Below, piece by piece: positions 18,552 through 28,065 of a stretch of DNA of 35,252 nt; the stretch's first letter is position 1, and every line of letters begins with the position of its first letter. The stretch lies in NCBI GenBank assembly GCA_025354785.1, contig JANXME010000127.1, positions 1-35,252 on the forward strand, in the 5' to 3' direction. Under the pieces are notes generated by a model. It made no database searches. It was not told the DNA's origin and was given only the letters and a program-made list of their open reading frames with translations. Source of the DNA: Actinomycetes bacterium. Lineage in GTDB: Bacteria > Actinomycetota > Actinomycetes > Nanopelagicales > Nanopelagicaceae. Both the position numbers and the translations under genes were made by a program.

Positions 18552-20092
18552 TGCCATATAATATTGTCCCCGACCGCGTAAAAAGTTTAGAGCAGGTACA
18601 TACAAGTATCATTCCTCCTCCGGTCTTGGGGTGGAATACAAAGGATCCATTAGTCAATATGGATTCTAAATATGCGGTAGATACACTCAATTATTTCTCT
18701 TCTGGGGGTAGTGTAGAGCTTAGAAAAGGCTATACGGTTTATGCTCGATTAATAGATGGCGGAACTCCTCAGTTATCTTTGTTTTGCCTTAATTTACAAA
18801 ACGGAACTACGAAAATACTTTGCTGCTCGGTCACTGGCAGGACTTACGATATTACTGCTGGTGGCGTAGGTGGTACTGATTTATCTAATGGATCAACGCG
18901 TAACGTATATAGCGGCATTGGCACGTATATTAATTATAAAAATAGAATTTATATTAAGGATTGCAACGCGGTCAATAATGTTTGGTACTGGGACGGCGCA
19001 GCTGCATCTCTTCTTCCCGCTGCATTCGTAGGCCCAGGGGGGGACGATAAGTTATTAGTGAATCCACAGACCTATAAAAATAGAATGTATTTTTGCGGGA
19101 CCGACCTTAGCTGTTGGTTTAGCGATGTCGATGCGGTTACCGGCGCTCTTCACCAATATGATTTTCAATCAGTTTTTAAATTAGGTGGAAAACTTCTTTT
19201 CGTAGGTGGAACGACAAGAGTAGGTCAAATAAATCAACAATATTTTGTCGCAATTTCTAGCCTAGGCGAAATACTTTTATACCAAGGAGATTCACCTCTT
19301 TCGGCTACATGGTCATTGATAGGTACGTTTAACATGCCCACTCCAGTAGGGTATCGGTCTTTTTTTTATTGGGGTAAGGACTTAGTAATTATCACGTATC
19401 AAGGATTAATACTGTTATCAGATGTTCTTGCCGGTGGGGATATAGTATTTTTAAGTGATAAAATAAACGATCAATTCGTTGCCGCATTCGCGCCGATTGT
19501 TCCATTTAGTTCAGATGCTTTATTAATTATGGGCATCTTTGCGCCATTACAAAACATGATAATTATTACCATGGGGGCAATTGGTGAAACGTCTACGTTC
19601 GTGCATTTTGTTATGAGCACGATTACCCGTGGATGGTGGAAGTTTTCTGGTATAGACGGATATCATTTTGCAAATACGCCGACCGCTACTTTATGTTGTG
19701 GGCAGTTTGGAAGTGCTTATACATGTTTTAATGGGTATACAGATTTTTTGAATAATGTAAGTACCATAAGAAAGGTACTACTGCGCCCTGCCTATAACTA
19801 CATGGAGAGCCCGACTGCGGTAAAGCTCCTTACGGAAGCTCAAATATTTATGTACGAGTCTAACGGCTTAGACATAACGGTGGACGCTGATGTAGACTAT
19901 GCTAATAAGGTGGCTATTTCACAGAACATCGATACGAGTAAAGGAAATGCGTACCAATTCTATAATAATCGTGTTGGATTAACGGGGATAGGTTATGCGG
20001 CTTCAATTAGGTTCGATGGAACGGTAACAACAAAACAAAGAAGTATCCAAGCAATTAAAGTGTTCTGGAAAGAAGGTACGGAAAGAGGATAA
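18551..20092 (+). CDS. P22 gp10-like tail/stabilization protein
   Basis: 513 aa; PPPVLGWNTKDPLVNMDSKYAVDTLNYFSSGGSVELRKGY start typical of this family; position after adaptor. Confidence 0.6.
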   Translation: MPYNIVPDRVKSLEQVHTSIIPPPVLGWNTKDPLVNMDSKYAVDTLNYFSSGGSVELRKGYTVYARLIDGGTPQLSLFCLNLQNGTTKILCCSVTGRTYDITAGGVGGTDLSNGSTRNVYSGIGTYINYKNRIYIKDCNAVNNVWYWDGAAASLLPAAFVGPGGDDKLLVNPQTYKNRMYFCGTDLSCWFSDVDAVTGALHQYDFQSVFKLGGKLLFVGGTTRVGQINQQYFVAISSLGEILLYQGDSPLSATWSLIGTFNMPTPVGYRSFFYWGKDLVIITYQGLILLSDVLAGGDIVFLSDKINDQFVAAFAPIVPFSSDALLIMGIFAPLQNMIIITMGAIGETSTFVHFVMSTITRGWWKFSGIDGYHFANTPTATLCCGQFGSAYTCFNGYTDFLNNVSTIRKVLLRPAYNYMESPTAVKLLTEAQIFMYESNGLDITVDADVDYANKVAISQNIDTSKGNAYQFYNNRVGLTGIGYAASIRFDGTVTTKQRSIQAIKVFWKEGTERG

Positions 20093-20098
20093 ATATTT

Positions 20099-20839
20099 AT
20101 GGTTAATTTTCATTCAAATCAAGCTCAACAAAGAATCCCTATTGCCCAGCGTACACCAGGGGGACCTGGCTTTACGCCTAGACCTCCTGTAATGCCACAA
20201 TCAGGGCATTCAACAGCAGACTTTCAACGTGTGCCTATTGCACAACGTACACCAGGAGGCCCCGCATTTACGCCGAGACCTCCCGCAACTCCTCCAGCTG
20301 CAGGCCCTGGCGCGTCAGCTACTCAACAAGCGCAATCTAATCAACCTATGCCATCAAACCAAGTAAATTACGCTTCAGGGCAACCAAACGGGCAGTCCTT
20401 TGGTCAAGTAATTAATCAAGCGACTGGTCAACCAAATGGCCAAGACGGGCAGTCTTCCGGTCAAAACGGCCAATCCTTTGGTCAAGCGTTTGGCCAAACG
20501 CTTGGCCAAGACGGGCCGTCTGGTCAAGATGGTCAATCATTTAGTGAAAAACCTGGGCAATTTGGTCAACCTGGTCAATCGTTTGGCGGTGGTCAAATGG
20601 GTCGATGGTTTAATAACTACTACAATCAAAATCCTGGCCAATTTGGTATAGATTCACAACGGGCGGGCCAAGGGATGATGCAATATGACCCAACCTCTTC
20701 CCCGCAATATCAATCCCCCTCAAGGTCGCCGTCTTTATATAATAACATGGTGCCTCAATCTGGGTCTTCTACGCCGCAGGGCTTATTATCGCAGCCGCCT
20801 ATGGGGCAGAATATTTTCAATCCAGGGAATTATAAATAA
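20099..20839 (+). CDS. Low-complexity Gly/Gln/Pro-rich virion-region protein
   Basis: Duplicated PIAQRTPGGPxFTPRPP motif and many (N/D)GQ-S-(F/S)GQ repeats. Confidence 0.5.
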   Translation: MVNFHSNQAQQRIPIAQRTPGGPGFTPRPPVMPQSGHSTADFQRVPIAQRTPGGPAFTPRPPATPPAAGPGASATQQAQSNQPMPSNQVNYASGQPNGQSFGQVINQATGQPNGQDGQSSGQNGQSFGQAFGQTLGQDGPSGQDGQSFSEKPGQFGQPGQSFGGGQMGRWFNNYYNQNPGQFGIDSQRAGQGMMQYDPTSSPQYQSPSRSPSLYNNMVPQSGSSTPQGLLSQPPMGQNIFNPGNYK

Positions 20840-21837
20840 TGACAAGCACATCGCATGCGGGGCAAATACGAGTTTCGCCGGGTGTGTATAGACCTGCGAG
20901 CGCTGTTAGCTCTGCTTTATCAGGATCATCAAAAAATAATACTCCAAAAAATAATACTCCAAAGGCGTCTACGACTTCGAAAACCCCCGCGCAAAGCCTT
21001 CCTGGTCTTACTAAGCAGCAAAATGCGAATATTAATCAGAGACAATCCGCTGATAATTCTCTTGGCACTGCTGCTAATGGCCAACTACAAGCGATATCAA
21101 ATAATTTCTCTCAACCATTTGATTATAACTCGCTACCCGCTGCTCCAGTAACAGGGGATTATAACAATTGGGTTTCCAGTCAAATGGGAAACTATAATAA
21201 AGCGTTTGATGATAGAAACACCCCAGTTTTTAAACAACAAGCCGATGACTTTGAGCAGCAAATGGCCAACAGGGGTATTCCTATGGGGTCAGATTTATAC
21301 AATCAACAAAAAGGTTTGATGGTTCAGGGTCAAAATGACGCTAGAGAACAAGCGTATGCTGCTAATCAAGGTCAAGCGGTTCAATCGGCGGAAAGCCTTT
21401 ACAAAGTGGGAACAGACGCAAGAAGCCAAGCGTACACAATGGCTCAAGCGCGAAGGAACCAACCACTAGCTGATTTCAATTCCCTTTATGCCTCGCAATC
21501 GGGTATGGACAATCAGAATCTAAAGTACTCTCAAGGGCTAGACCTACAGAATAATCAAGAAGCTTCTCAAATGGCGATAATGAAAGCCACCCCTCGTAGT
21601 GGTGGGGGTAAAGGCTCTGGCTCTGGTGCCGGTGGATACGGTGGTACAGGGCTTAGTTATCAAGATTATTTAAACACTCAAAATCAATCAAAATTGCAGC
21701 TCCAGCAGGGGTTAAATGCGCTTAATCCTCAACCACAGGCTCCAAGTTATGGGGCGCAATTAGGGGGAAGTCTGTTATCTTCGGTCGGGCAAGGTCTTGG
21801 AAAAGCAGCTGGAACATATTTATGGAGTCAAATATGA
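20839..21837 (+). CDS. Internal virion/ejection-type protein, 332 aa
   Basis: Ala/Gln-rich helical region DDFEQQMANRGIPMGSDLYNQQKGLMVQGQNDAREQAYAANQ; adjacent to other ejection-like genes. Confidence 0.5.
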   Translation: MTSTSHAGQIRVSPGVYRPASAVSSALSGSSKNNTPKNNTPKASTTSKTPAQSLPGLTKQQNANINQRQSADNSLGTAANGQLQAISNNFSQPFDYNSLPAAPVTGDYNNWVSSQMGNYNKAFDDRNTPVFKQQADDFEQQMANRGIPMGSDLYNQQKGLMVQGQNDAREQAYAANQGQAVQSAESLYKVGTDARSQAYTMAQARRNQPLADFNSLYASQSGMDNQNLKYSQGLDLQNNQEASQMAIMKATPRSGGGKGSGSGAGGYGGTGLSYQDYLNTQNQSKLQLQQGLNALNPQPQAPSYGAQLGGSLLSSVGQGLGKAAGTYLWSQI

Positions 21838-23033
21838 CAGTTTCGTTATATAACGCACTAGCTGGAGGATTAGACGATCAAAAAATATATGATGCTCAAG
21901 ATCCGATCTATAGTTCGGGGGCAGCGCTTTTAAACTCGCCGCTTCCGGTTGCAAGAACCAACACAGAAGCATTGTTGGGGCCACTCATCCAAGGGTTGGT
22001 CGGCGGCACGATGGCGGGCTACGGCCAGGAGAGTGCAAAGCAAGCAGCGTATAATGATTACTCACGCATTAATAATGCGATTAACATTGGAACATCCGAC
22101 CCAGTAGCGTTACAAGCTGCGTTAAGTGCAGATCCGACAAATACACCTACTCCGAAAGATTGGACTGTTAAGCAGGGGCAGGCATTGCTAGCTCAATCAA
22201 CCATTCAGCAACAAATGGTTGATGATATTAAAAGTAAGGTAACAACCGATGCTCTTACGGAGTCGGTAAAAAATGGCACATATACTCCCGCACAAGCTAT
22301 TAAATTCGCGTCTGGGTCTTCTGCTGATTTGCAGGCGGCTTTGGCAAGTGATGGGACAAACCCAAGGCTTCAATCAACTATGGACTCTTTGCATATTCCT
22401 GAGGGCGATAGAGCAGGAATAAAAACACCCGAAGAACTTCAATTATATATGGCCCATGTGTTTGGGCAAGATGATAAGCAATCGGCTAAAAGTGCATTAC
22501 TTGAGGATAAAGCAAAGAAGGAATGGGACACGAAAAACGGCAAAATACTTGATACGTTAATTCCAATTAAATCATCACTTGATGATTTAGGTAAGCTTAA
22601 TTCGCCTCCTTCCGATTTAGCATTACAAGAGTTGTTACAACGTTCGATTACTCCAGGAGCCCAAGCAGTAAGAGCGGAATTTTTTAATAAAATTACCGAT
22701 GCTCAAAACCCAGCTAATAAACTTGCCGGAACAGTTAATAAGTGGCTTGGAGGCGGTTCATTAGATGACGCAAGCAGAAAACAGATTGGCGATACGATTA
22801 AAAGCATCGTAGACGACAAACTAAACTACTACAAAACTCAGGCTGATAATATTAAAGGTATAGCCGATAGGAGAAAATTAGATTTTAGTAATATTATTCC
22901 AGATTATAATACGGCATTTGGTTCAATTAAGCCGAAAAATACAACTGGTGTCTTAGATTCCATACCTGCGGGATATGCTCCAAATGGAAAGGTAGATGCT
23001 AATGGTAATCAGTTGGTAAGTAGGATTGGGTAA
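21822..23033 (+). CDS. Internal virion/ejection-type protein, 403 aa
   Basis: Overlaps neighbours on both sides in the ejection block; helical. Confidence 0.5.
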   Translation: MESNMTVSLYNALAGGLDDQKIYDAQDPIYSSGAALLNSPLPVARTNTEALLGPLIQGLVGGTMAGYGQESAKQAAYNDYSRINNAINIGTSDPVALQAALSADPTNTPTPKDWTVKQGQALLAQSTIQQQMVDDIKSKVTTDALTESVKNGTYTPAQAIKFASGSSADLQAALASDGTNPRLQSTMDSLHIPEGDRAGIKTPEELQLYMAHVFGQDDKQSAKSALLEDKAKKEWDTKNGKILDTLIPIKSSLDDLGKLNSPPSDLALQELLQRSITPGAQAVRAEFFNKITDAQNPANKLAGTVNKWLGGGSLDDASRKQIGDTIKSIVDDKLNYYKTQADNIKGIADRRKLDFSNIIPDYNTAFGSIKPKNTTGVLDSIPAGYAPNGKVDANGNQLVSRIG

Positions 23034-25770
23034 TATGGGTTATGTTATCGATGATTCCCCAGATCCTTCAGCACCTTTACCTGTAGCTGATTGGACTGCT
23101 AAATATGGCGATCCAAGTACAGGGCAGATGCCAACGGGACAGCCTAAAGGGTATGTTATTGATGACTCGCCCATTCAAGAGAATACAGTAGACCCCTCAA
23201 ATATATTTGAGGGCATGAAAAATCTCCCTTCAGGTTTATGGAATCAAATAAAATCTATTCCTTCGGGGATAGACAACCTTAACGAGGTAGCTTCTGCTCC
23301 GATGAAATTTCTATCTGGTCAAGATGTTGATTTGAGTAAGATTGAAAATGCTTTGCGCGGAACGGGTACAATTGCTAGTGGGATCGCAGGAGGCGGAACG
23401 GGTGCCGCCGCCGGGGCGGGGCTTGGCGCATATTTAGCGCCTCTTACTGGAGGACTTTCCATACCAGCTGGGGCAGTTATTGGAGGAGCTCTAGGAGGGG
23501 GGGCCGGGCTGCTTGGCTTTAATAAGCTTAATCAAATAACTGGGTCAGACGCGCCTACTACGGGCGCCCAAGATATTAACAGTTTTCTTTATAATACAGG
23601 ACAAGGGCTTGCCGGTGGGGCAGTCTCCGAGGCTATTCCAAGGATAGCAAACCCCACTATCAACGCAGCTGAATTGGGGATATCTGATCTTATTGGTCCG
23701 CAAACACCCGAAGCAGCATCTCGAATAGTAAAAGATAATATAGGAAAATATGTTGATTCTTCTAAGTTAGAAGAATCATTAAAATCTATTAAAACAGACC
23801 CACTATCTGGTCTTCAAACCAGTGCCGAGGCGCTTCAATCTCCTGAGTTAGCTATACTTGAGCAAAAATTAGGTAGCAGTGATAAGGCTCTTGAATATGC
23901 GAAGTACCAAAATGATACTCGAGCTTCAGGGCGTAATTTTATAAAAGACCAAATATCCGCTGCTACCGACCTTCCTACTGAAAACACCGGTGCGGCAATC
24001 CAAGATCTTTATAATACTGCTAAAGATAACAGCAAGGCATCTGTTTCCGCTTTATATGACGCAATTCCCTCGGATGTAACAGCTCCCGTCTATCCGCTTA
24101 AGATGGCGATTCAAGATGCAAAGAATCAATACTTTGGCCCTGGTTCGCCTCCGGTTCCTTTACGATTACAAGGCGTAATAGATTACATAACAAACCCTAA
24201 AAATGAAAATAACCTTTCGATAGGAGAGCTACAGCGGTTAAGAAGTCATACAGGAGACATTGCCAACGTTGCTTATCGAACTGGAGAAAATGAGACCGGC
24301 GCTTTAGCATCGACCATTAATAAATCAATAAAATCTACACTAGAAAACGCTCCAGTGGGCGCGAAGGAATGGACTGCGGCTAATGATGCCTATAGAGAGC
24401 ATGCTTTAACATTCAAAGACGGGCCTATCGTAAACATAGGCGATGCAAAAAAAATTCTTCCATCCCAAGTTATAACAAAAATTCTATCGTCTCCTGAATC
24501 GGCTCAAAAATTCACCGATTTATTCGACAATCAGCCAAAAGCTGTACAGCTTGTTAAAGATCAATTAATGAGTGATTTTTCAGGCTTGAGCGACACTAGA
24601 AAAGCAGGTTTTATTAATGCAAATGAAAGTCAATTAAAATCTCTCCTCGGAAAAGATTTTACATACCTTGATGCGATTCGTAATGATATTAAAAGTAAAA
24701 CTAGCGCTCAAGGTTTAGCAAACGCCACTCGTGGATCTAATACGGCATTAAAACTTTCTGACTCTATTCAAAAGGCACTTACTGGGAAAGATGTTACTGC
24801 AAAACCTGGATTATGGGACAGAACTATTCAAGGTATGGGACTAGGTAGCGGAGGCGCTCTTGGATATAGTCACCCTGCGGTAGCAATACCGACTGCTATT
24901 GGGGCATACGCAATTAAGGCACTTAAAGATAAGGGTAATACCCTGATTCAAAATTCCTTATATGATTCATTGATGAATCCTGAAGTATTAAAAAACACGA
25001 TGAACTTAGAACCATCTACTTCTTTTAAGATACCTAATATTGATCCAATAATTGTGCAAGGTGCGCTTACTCAAAAAGAGGGCGAGAAATCAACTCCTCA
25101 AAGTGGAAACTTTATCGATAACGCTCTCAATAGAGCGCAAGATAAAATAAACAGTACGTCTGTAACCCCGACTAGTCCTCAAGGGGTAGATTATACTGAC
25201 TTATATAAAACCTTTAAGGCAGATACATCACCCCAAAGTGGAAGCTTTATCGATAACGCAATGAACAGAGCGGAGAGTAAAATGAATGGTACACCCTTAG
25301 CACCTCCAACTATCATTGATGCAAAGCGAATAGACCACACTGACCCTGAGCAGATAGCAGCGGTGATGCCTTCTCTTTGGCATCAAGAAAGTGGCGGAAA
25401 TTCTGATGCCGTTTCTACGGCAGGAGCCAAGGGCGTTGGTCAATTAATGGATGCAACAGGGAAGGAACTTTTTAATACCTACAAAGACACTCTTCCTGAT
25501 GGCATAAATAAAAAATACGATCCATTCAATACGGATCAAAATAAAGCTCTTTCTACTCTTTACATGAAAGAAATGCTTCAAAAATATGATGGGGATTTAG
25601 CGTTATCACTCACAGCTTACAATCAAGGACCAAAAAGAATTGATGATTTATTAAAGATTCATAATGCGAATTCTCTCAGCGAGATTCGACAATACTTAGG
25701 TCCAGATGGTAAAGCGTATGCTAAAAGCATTATGAGTAGGTTAACAAAGCAAGGGGTTTTAAAGGTATGA
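23026..25770 (+). CDS. Internal virion protein with C-terminal lytic transglycosylase (SLT) domain
   Basis: C-terminal MPSLWHQESGGNSDAVSTAGAKGVGQLMDATG...LSLTAYNQGPKRIDD (ES...GxGQxM...AYNxG); glycine-zipper segment near N-terminus. Confidence 0.82.
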   Translation: MGNMGYVIDDSPDPSAPLPVADWTAKYGDPSTGQMPTGQPKGYVIDDSPIQENTVDPSNIFEGMKNLPSGLWNQIKSIPSGIDNLNEVASAPMKFLSGQDVDLSKIENALRGTGTIASGIAGGGTGAAAGAGLGAYLAPLTGGLSIPAGAVIGGALGGGAGLLGFNKLNQITGSDAPTTGAQDINSFLYNTGQGLAGGAVSEAIPRIANPTINAAELGISDLIGPQTPEAASRIVKDNIGKYVDSSKLEESLKSIKTDPLSGLQTSAEALQSPELAILEQKLGSSDKALEYAKYQNDTRASGRNFIKDQISAATDLPTENTGAAIQDLYNTAKDNSKASVSALYDAIPSDVTAPVYPLKMAIQDAKNQYFGPGSPPVPLRLQGVIDYITNPKNENNLSIGELQRLRSHTGDIANVAYRTGENETGALASTINKSIKSTLENAPVGAKEWTAANDAYREHALTFKDGPIVNIGDAKKILPSQVITKILSSPESAQKFTDLFDNQPKAVQLVKDQLMSDFSGLSDTRKAGFINANESQLKSLLGKDFTYLDAIRNDIKSKTSAQGLANATRGSNTALKLSDSIQKALTGKDVTAKPGLWDRTIQGMGLGSGGALGYSHPAVAIPTAIGAYAIKALKDKGNTLIQNSLYDSLMNPEVLKNTMNLEPSTSFKIPNIDPIIVQGALTQKEGEKSTPQSGNFIDNALNRAQDKINSTSVTPTSPQGVDYTDLYKTFKADTSPQSGSFIDNAMNRAESKMNGTPLAPPTIIDAKRIDHTDPEQIAAVMPSLWHQESGGNSDAVSTAGAKGVGQLMDATGKELFNTYKDTLPDGINKKYDPFNTDQNKALSTLYMKEMLQKYDGDLALSLTAYNQGPKRIDDLLKIHNANSLSEIRQYLGPDGKAYAKSIMSRLTKQGVLKV

Positions 25771-26021
25771 GTAAACTTAAACTTTCCCCAGAGGTTGACT
25801 TAGTCGACCACCCGGAAACAAAAAGAAGTATTCTAACTTCCGTGGACGCGCTTACCTTGGCAATTTCTAATCTTACCACAAAGCTTGATATGTTTATGAG
25901 CTTACAGCAAAAGGCAATCCCCTATCCGCTTGTTTTGATAATGTTCCTAATAATAATAGGAACAATTTTCGGAATAGGAGCGCTACGAAAATTTGAACTA
26001 ATTCAAAAACTACCAATTTAA
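25767..26021 (+). CDS. Small single-TM protein, holin/spanin-like candidate
   Basis: One TM helix YPLVLIMFLIIIGTIFGIGAL preceded by amphipathic segment; ATGA overlap with upstream gene. Confidence 0.45.
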   Translation: MSKLKLSPEVDLVDHPETKRSILTSVDALTLAISNLTTKLDMFMSLQQKAIPYPLVLIMFLIIIGTIFGIGALRKFELIQKLPI

Positions 26022-26031
26022 TTAAAGGAGA

Positions 26032-26277
26032 ATGATTATGAATTTTATTAAAAACTTAATTAACGAGATAGGGGTAAACGGAAAGCTTTTATCCGGATAT
26101 GTTGTTTCTCAAATTCCGCAAATAACAAGTTTTCCGGGAATTGTCACTTCTTTTAAAACCGCTGTAGCTGATAGAACTCCAGCAGCTTATGTTGATGTTG
26201 CGGTTCAGGTTATTATGGCTGTTGCGGCTGCTATAAAAGCTAAAAAAATTGTCGTAGAAGCGGCAAAGAAAAGCTAG
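26032..26277 (+). CDS. Small hypothetical protein, 81 aa
   Basis: SD AAAGGAG upstream; hydrophobic helix VDVAVQVIMAVAAAIKAKKIV. Confidence 0.5.
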   Translation: MIMNFIKNLINEIGVNGKLLSGYVVSQIPQITSFPGIVTSFKTAVADRTPAAYVDVAVQVIMAVAAAIKAKKIVVEAAKKS

Positions 26278-26606
26278 TTTCTCATATTCCATTTAGCGAA
26301 CGAATCGCGTCCTTGACCTGTGTATGTTTCTGGTCCAGTTGCCCCGCAATGCTTGCATTTTACTTTACATAATGCGGCAGTAGTGCTTCTAATGATTAGA
26401 AAGCTAGCTTTTCCACAAAAAGGGCACGTTTTATGCGGCTCGTTTTTGAAAGGTTTTTGAAGTTTAAAATCATCATATTGTTGATTAATATGACGCATGG
26501 TTATCTCACTACCTGTTTTTGAATCAGGGTGATGAATCTTTGCTAGTCGTTTATATTCTTTCGTTGCCTCTTCTTTCGTCGTGCAAGAACTAAAGTAGTT
26601 AATCAT
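26274..26606 (-). CDS. J-domain protein fused to a Lar-like zinc ribbon
   Basis: EEATKEYKRLAKIHHPDSKTG...HINQQYDDF (HPD J-domain) followed by CPFCGKASFLI...CKVKCKHCGATGPETYTGQGRDSFAKWNMR (Lar-like). Confidence 0.72.
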   Translation of the reverse strand: MINYFSSCTTKEEATKEYKRLAKIHHPDSKTGSEITMRHINQQYDDFKLQKPFKNEPHKTCPFCGKASFLIIRSTTAALCKVKCKHCGATGPETYTGQGRDSFAKWNMRN

Positions 26607-26979
26607 TAGTCGATTTATTTTCCCAAAACTGAGAGCCTAATTCTCGACTGAGAAAGAAAAATAATTCAGGTGTAATGCTGTATGTCCCAGTGATCTGTTC
26701 AGCTAGATATTTAAGATAAAAATCAGCTTCTTGTCGGGTATGAAAAGCTTGATATACGGGGGAGCTATAAGCAACATCATGAGGAGTGCACGCATCGGTC
26801 AATGGTGAATTGGCGCTAAGGCTAAAAACCCCAACACCACATCTATTAACACTATCCACAGAGCTCCCGCTATCTGTAAAAGCATATATAGTTCCGTACG
26901 AATCTTCATAAAATCCCTCATTATTCTTTTTTAACTCAATCGATTGGCCTCTAAATGTTATGTATTTGGTGTCATCCAT
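26599..26979 (-). CDS. Hypothetical protein with PLA2-like or DUF1353-like HD-Y...AD signature
   Basis: CGVGVFSLSANSPLTDACTPHDVAYSSPVYQAFHTRQEADFYLKYL. Confidence 0.45.
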   Translation of the reverse strand: MDDTKYITFRGQSIELKKNNEGFYEDSYGTIYAFTDSGSSVDSVNRCGVGVFSLSANSPLTDACTPHDVAYSSPVYQAFHTRQEADFYLKYLAEQITGTYSITPELFFFLSRELGSQFWENKSTND

Positions 26980-28061
26980 TATCTGTAAACGCCTAATCGC
27001 CGAATAGGATTATATTTATAGCAGTCCTTGCCCGAAACTATCTTCCCCCATTCTCCACCTAATAAGTCTTGTAATTCAGTAGGGTTTTTACCTGAGCAAT
27101 TGCCTTCGTATAGCCGACTTTGATTAGTTCCAAAAGAGCCAAAGTATTTAAAGCACCCTACTTCTTTCCCTGCAATTGTTTGAATTGACATTCGAGAATA
27201 ATTTTTAGTTAGTATTACCATTGGCTTATTTTGCCTTGGGTCCCCTTGGCCTACTCCATAATTTTCAGCTCTAGGTTTCCCTATGTCGGGGGGCTTTATA
27301 TCAGCGCATAGCATGGTAGGGCTTGCTTGAGGTGTTCGCATAATTCTTACCTCGTGGCGTATTTCTTCACGAGAACAAAAGTTTCTTCGCTGCGTTGGTA
27401 GCGGGATAGAGTCACCGGGCTTTTCAGAGCTTAGTCTCCCATTGTTGCAATAACTCCATGCAAACGTCATTAAAGACCCTGAGTTTTGATAATCAGGGGT
27501 AGAGGAAAACACATCCGCACCATCATTTGATCTAAATGGGGCGCTTCCTGTGTTTCCGTGAAGCTCTTTATGTACATCAGGGGGGCAGTATCCATGACTA
27601 TCAGGACTACACACTAATCCAACTCCTGGCGCGTCTTTTCTTAATTGTGCGTACCATCCGTTTACAACCGAAGGATTGTTACACCCATGCTCAAGTACTG
27701 GGCTTAGGTAGATTTGAATACTTGGATTATGAGTTACAAAAAAATTAAATGCTTTTTTGGCTCTTGCCGAAAGAGTTGCAAGAGATGTTACATCCCCACT
27801 ACAAGCGTGGTTATTAACAGTACCGTCAATTAAATGTACCCTAAAGCCAATTACTTTATGAGAGTCTATTAATTGTTGTATCTTTGGATACGGATCTTTA
27901 AAGGTAACATCTAAAACCCCAATAACGCTATTCGAGTCTAACTCTTGGGCAATCATTCCCGCATCCATCATGCCAAGCCCTAAAAGGTCTACCCCTTTAA
28001 ATGGCTGAGCAAAAGCAATGGAAGGAGTGAAAAGTAAAGCAAATAGAATTTTTTTAATCAT
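26979..28061 (-). CDS. Exported hypothetical protein, 360 aa (candidate secreted hydrolase/endolysin; function unproven)
   Basis: Signal peptide MIKKILFALLFTPSIAFAQP; Cys-rich; location in lysis-like region. Confidence 0.5.
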   Translation of the reverse strand: MIKKILFALLFTPSIAFAQPFKGVDLLGLGMMDAGMIAQELDSNSVIGVLDVTFKDPYPKIQQLIDSHKVIGFRVHLIDGTVNNHACSGDVTSLATLSARAKKAFNFFVTHNPSIQIYLSPVLEHGCNNPSVVNGWYAQLRKDAPGVGLVCSPDSHGYCPPDVHKELHGNTGSAPFRSNDGADVFSSTPDYQNSGSLMTFAWSYCNNGRLSSEKPGDSIPLPTQRRNFCSREEIRHEVRIMRTPQASPTMLCADIKPPDIGKPRAENYGVGQGDPRQNKPMVILTKNYSRMSIQTIAGKEVGCFKYFGSFGTNQSRLYEGNCSGKNPTELQDLLGGEWGKIVSGKDCYKYNPIRRLGVYR

Positions 28062-28065
28062 ATTC

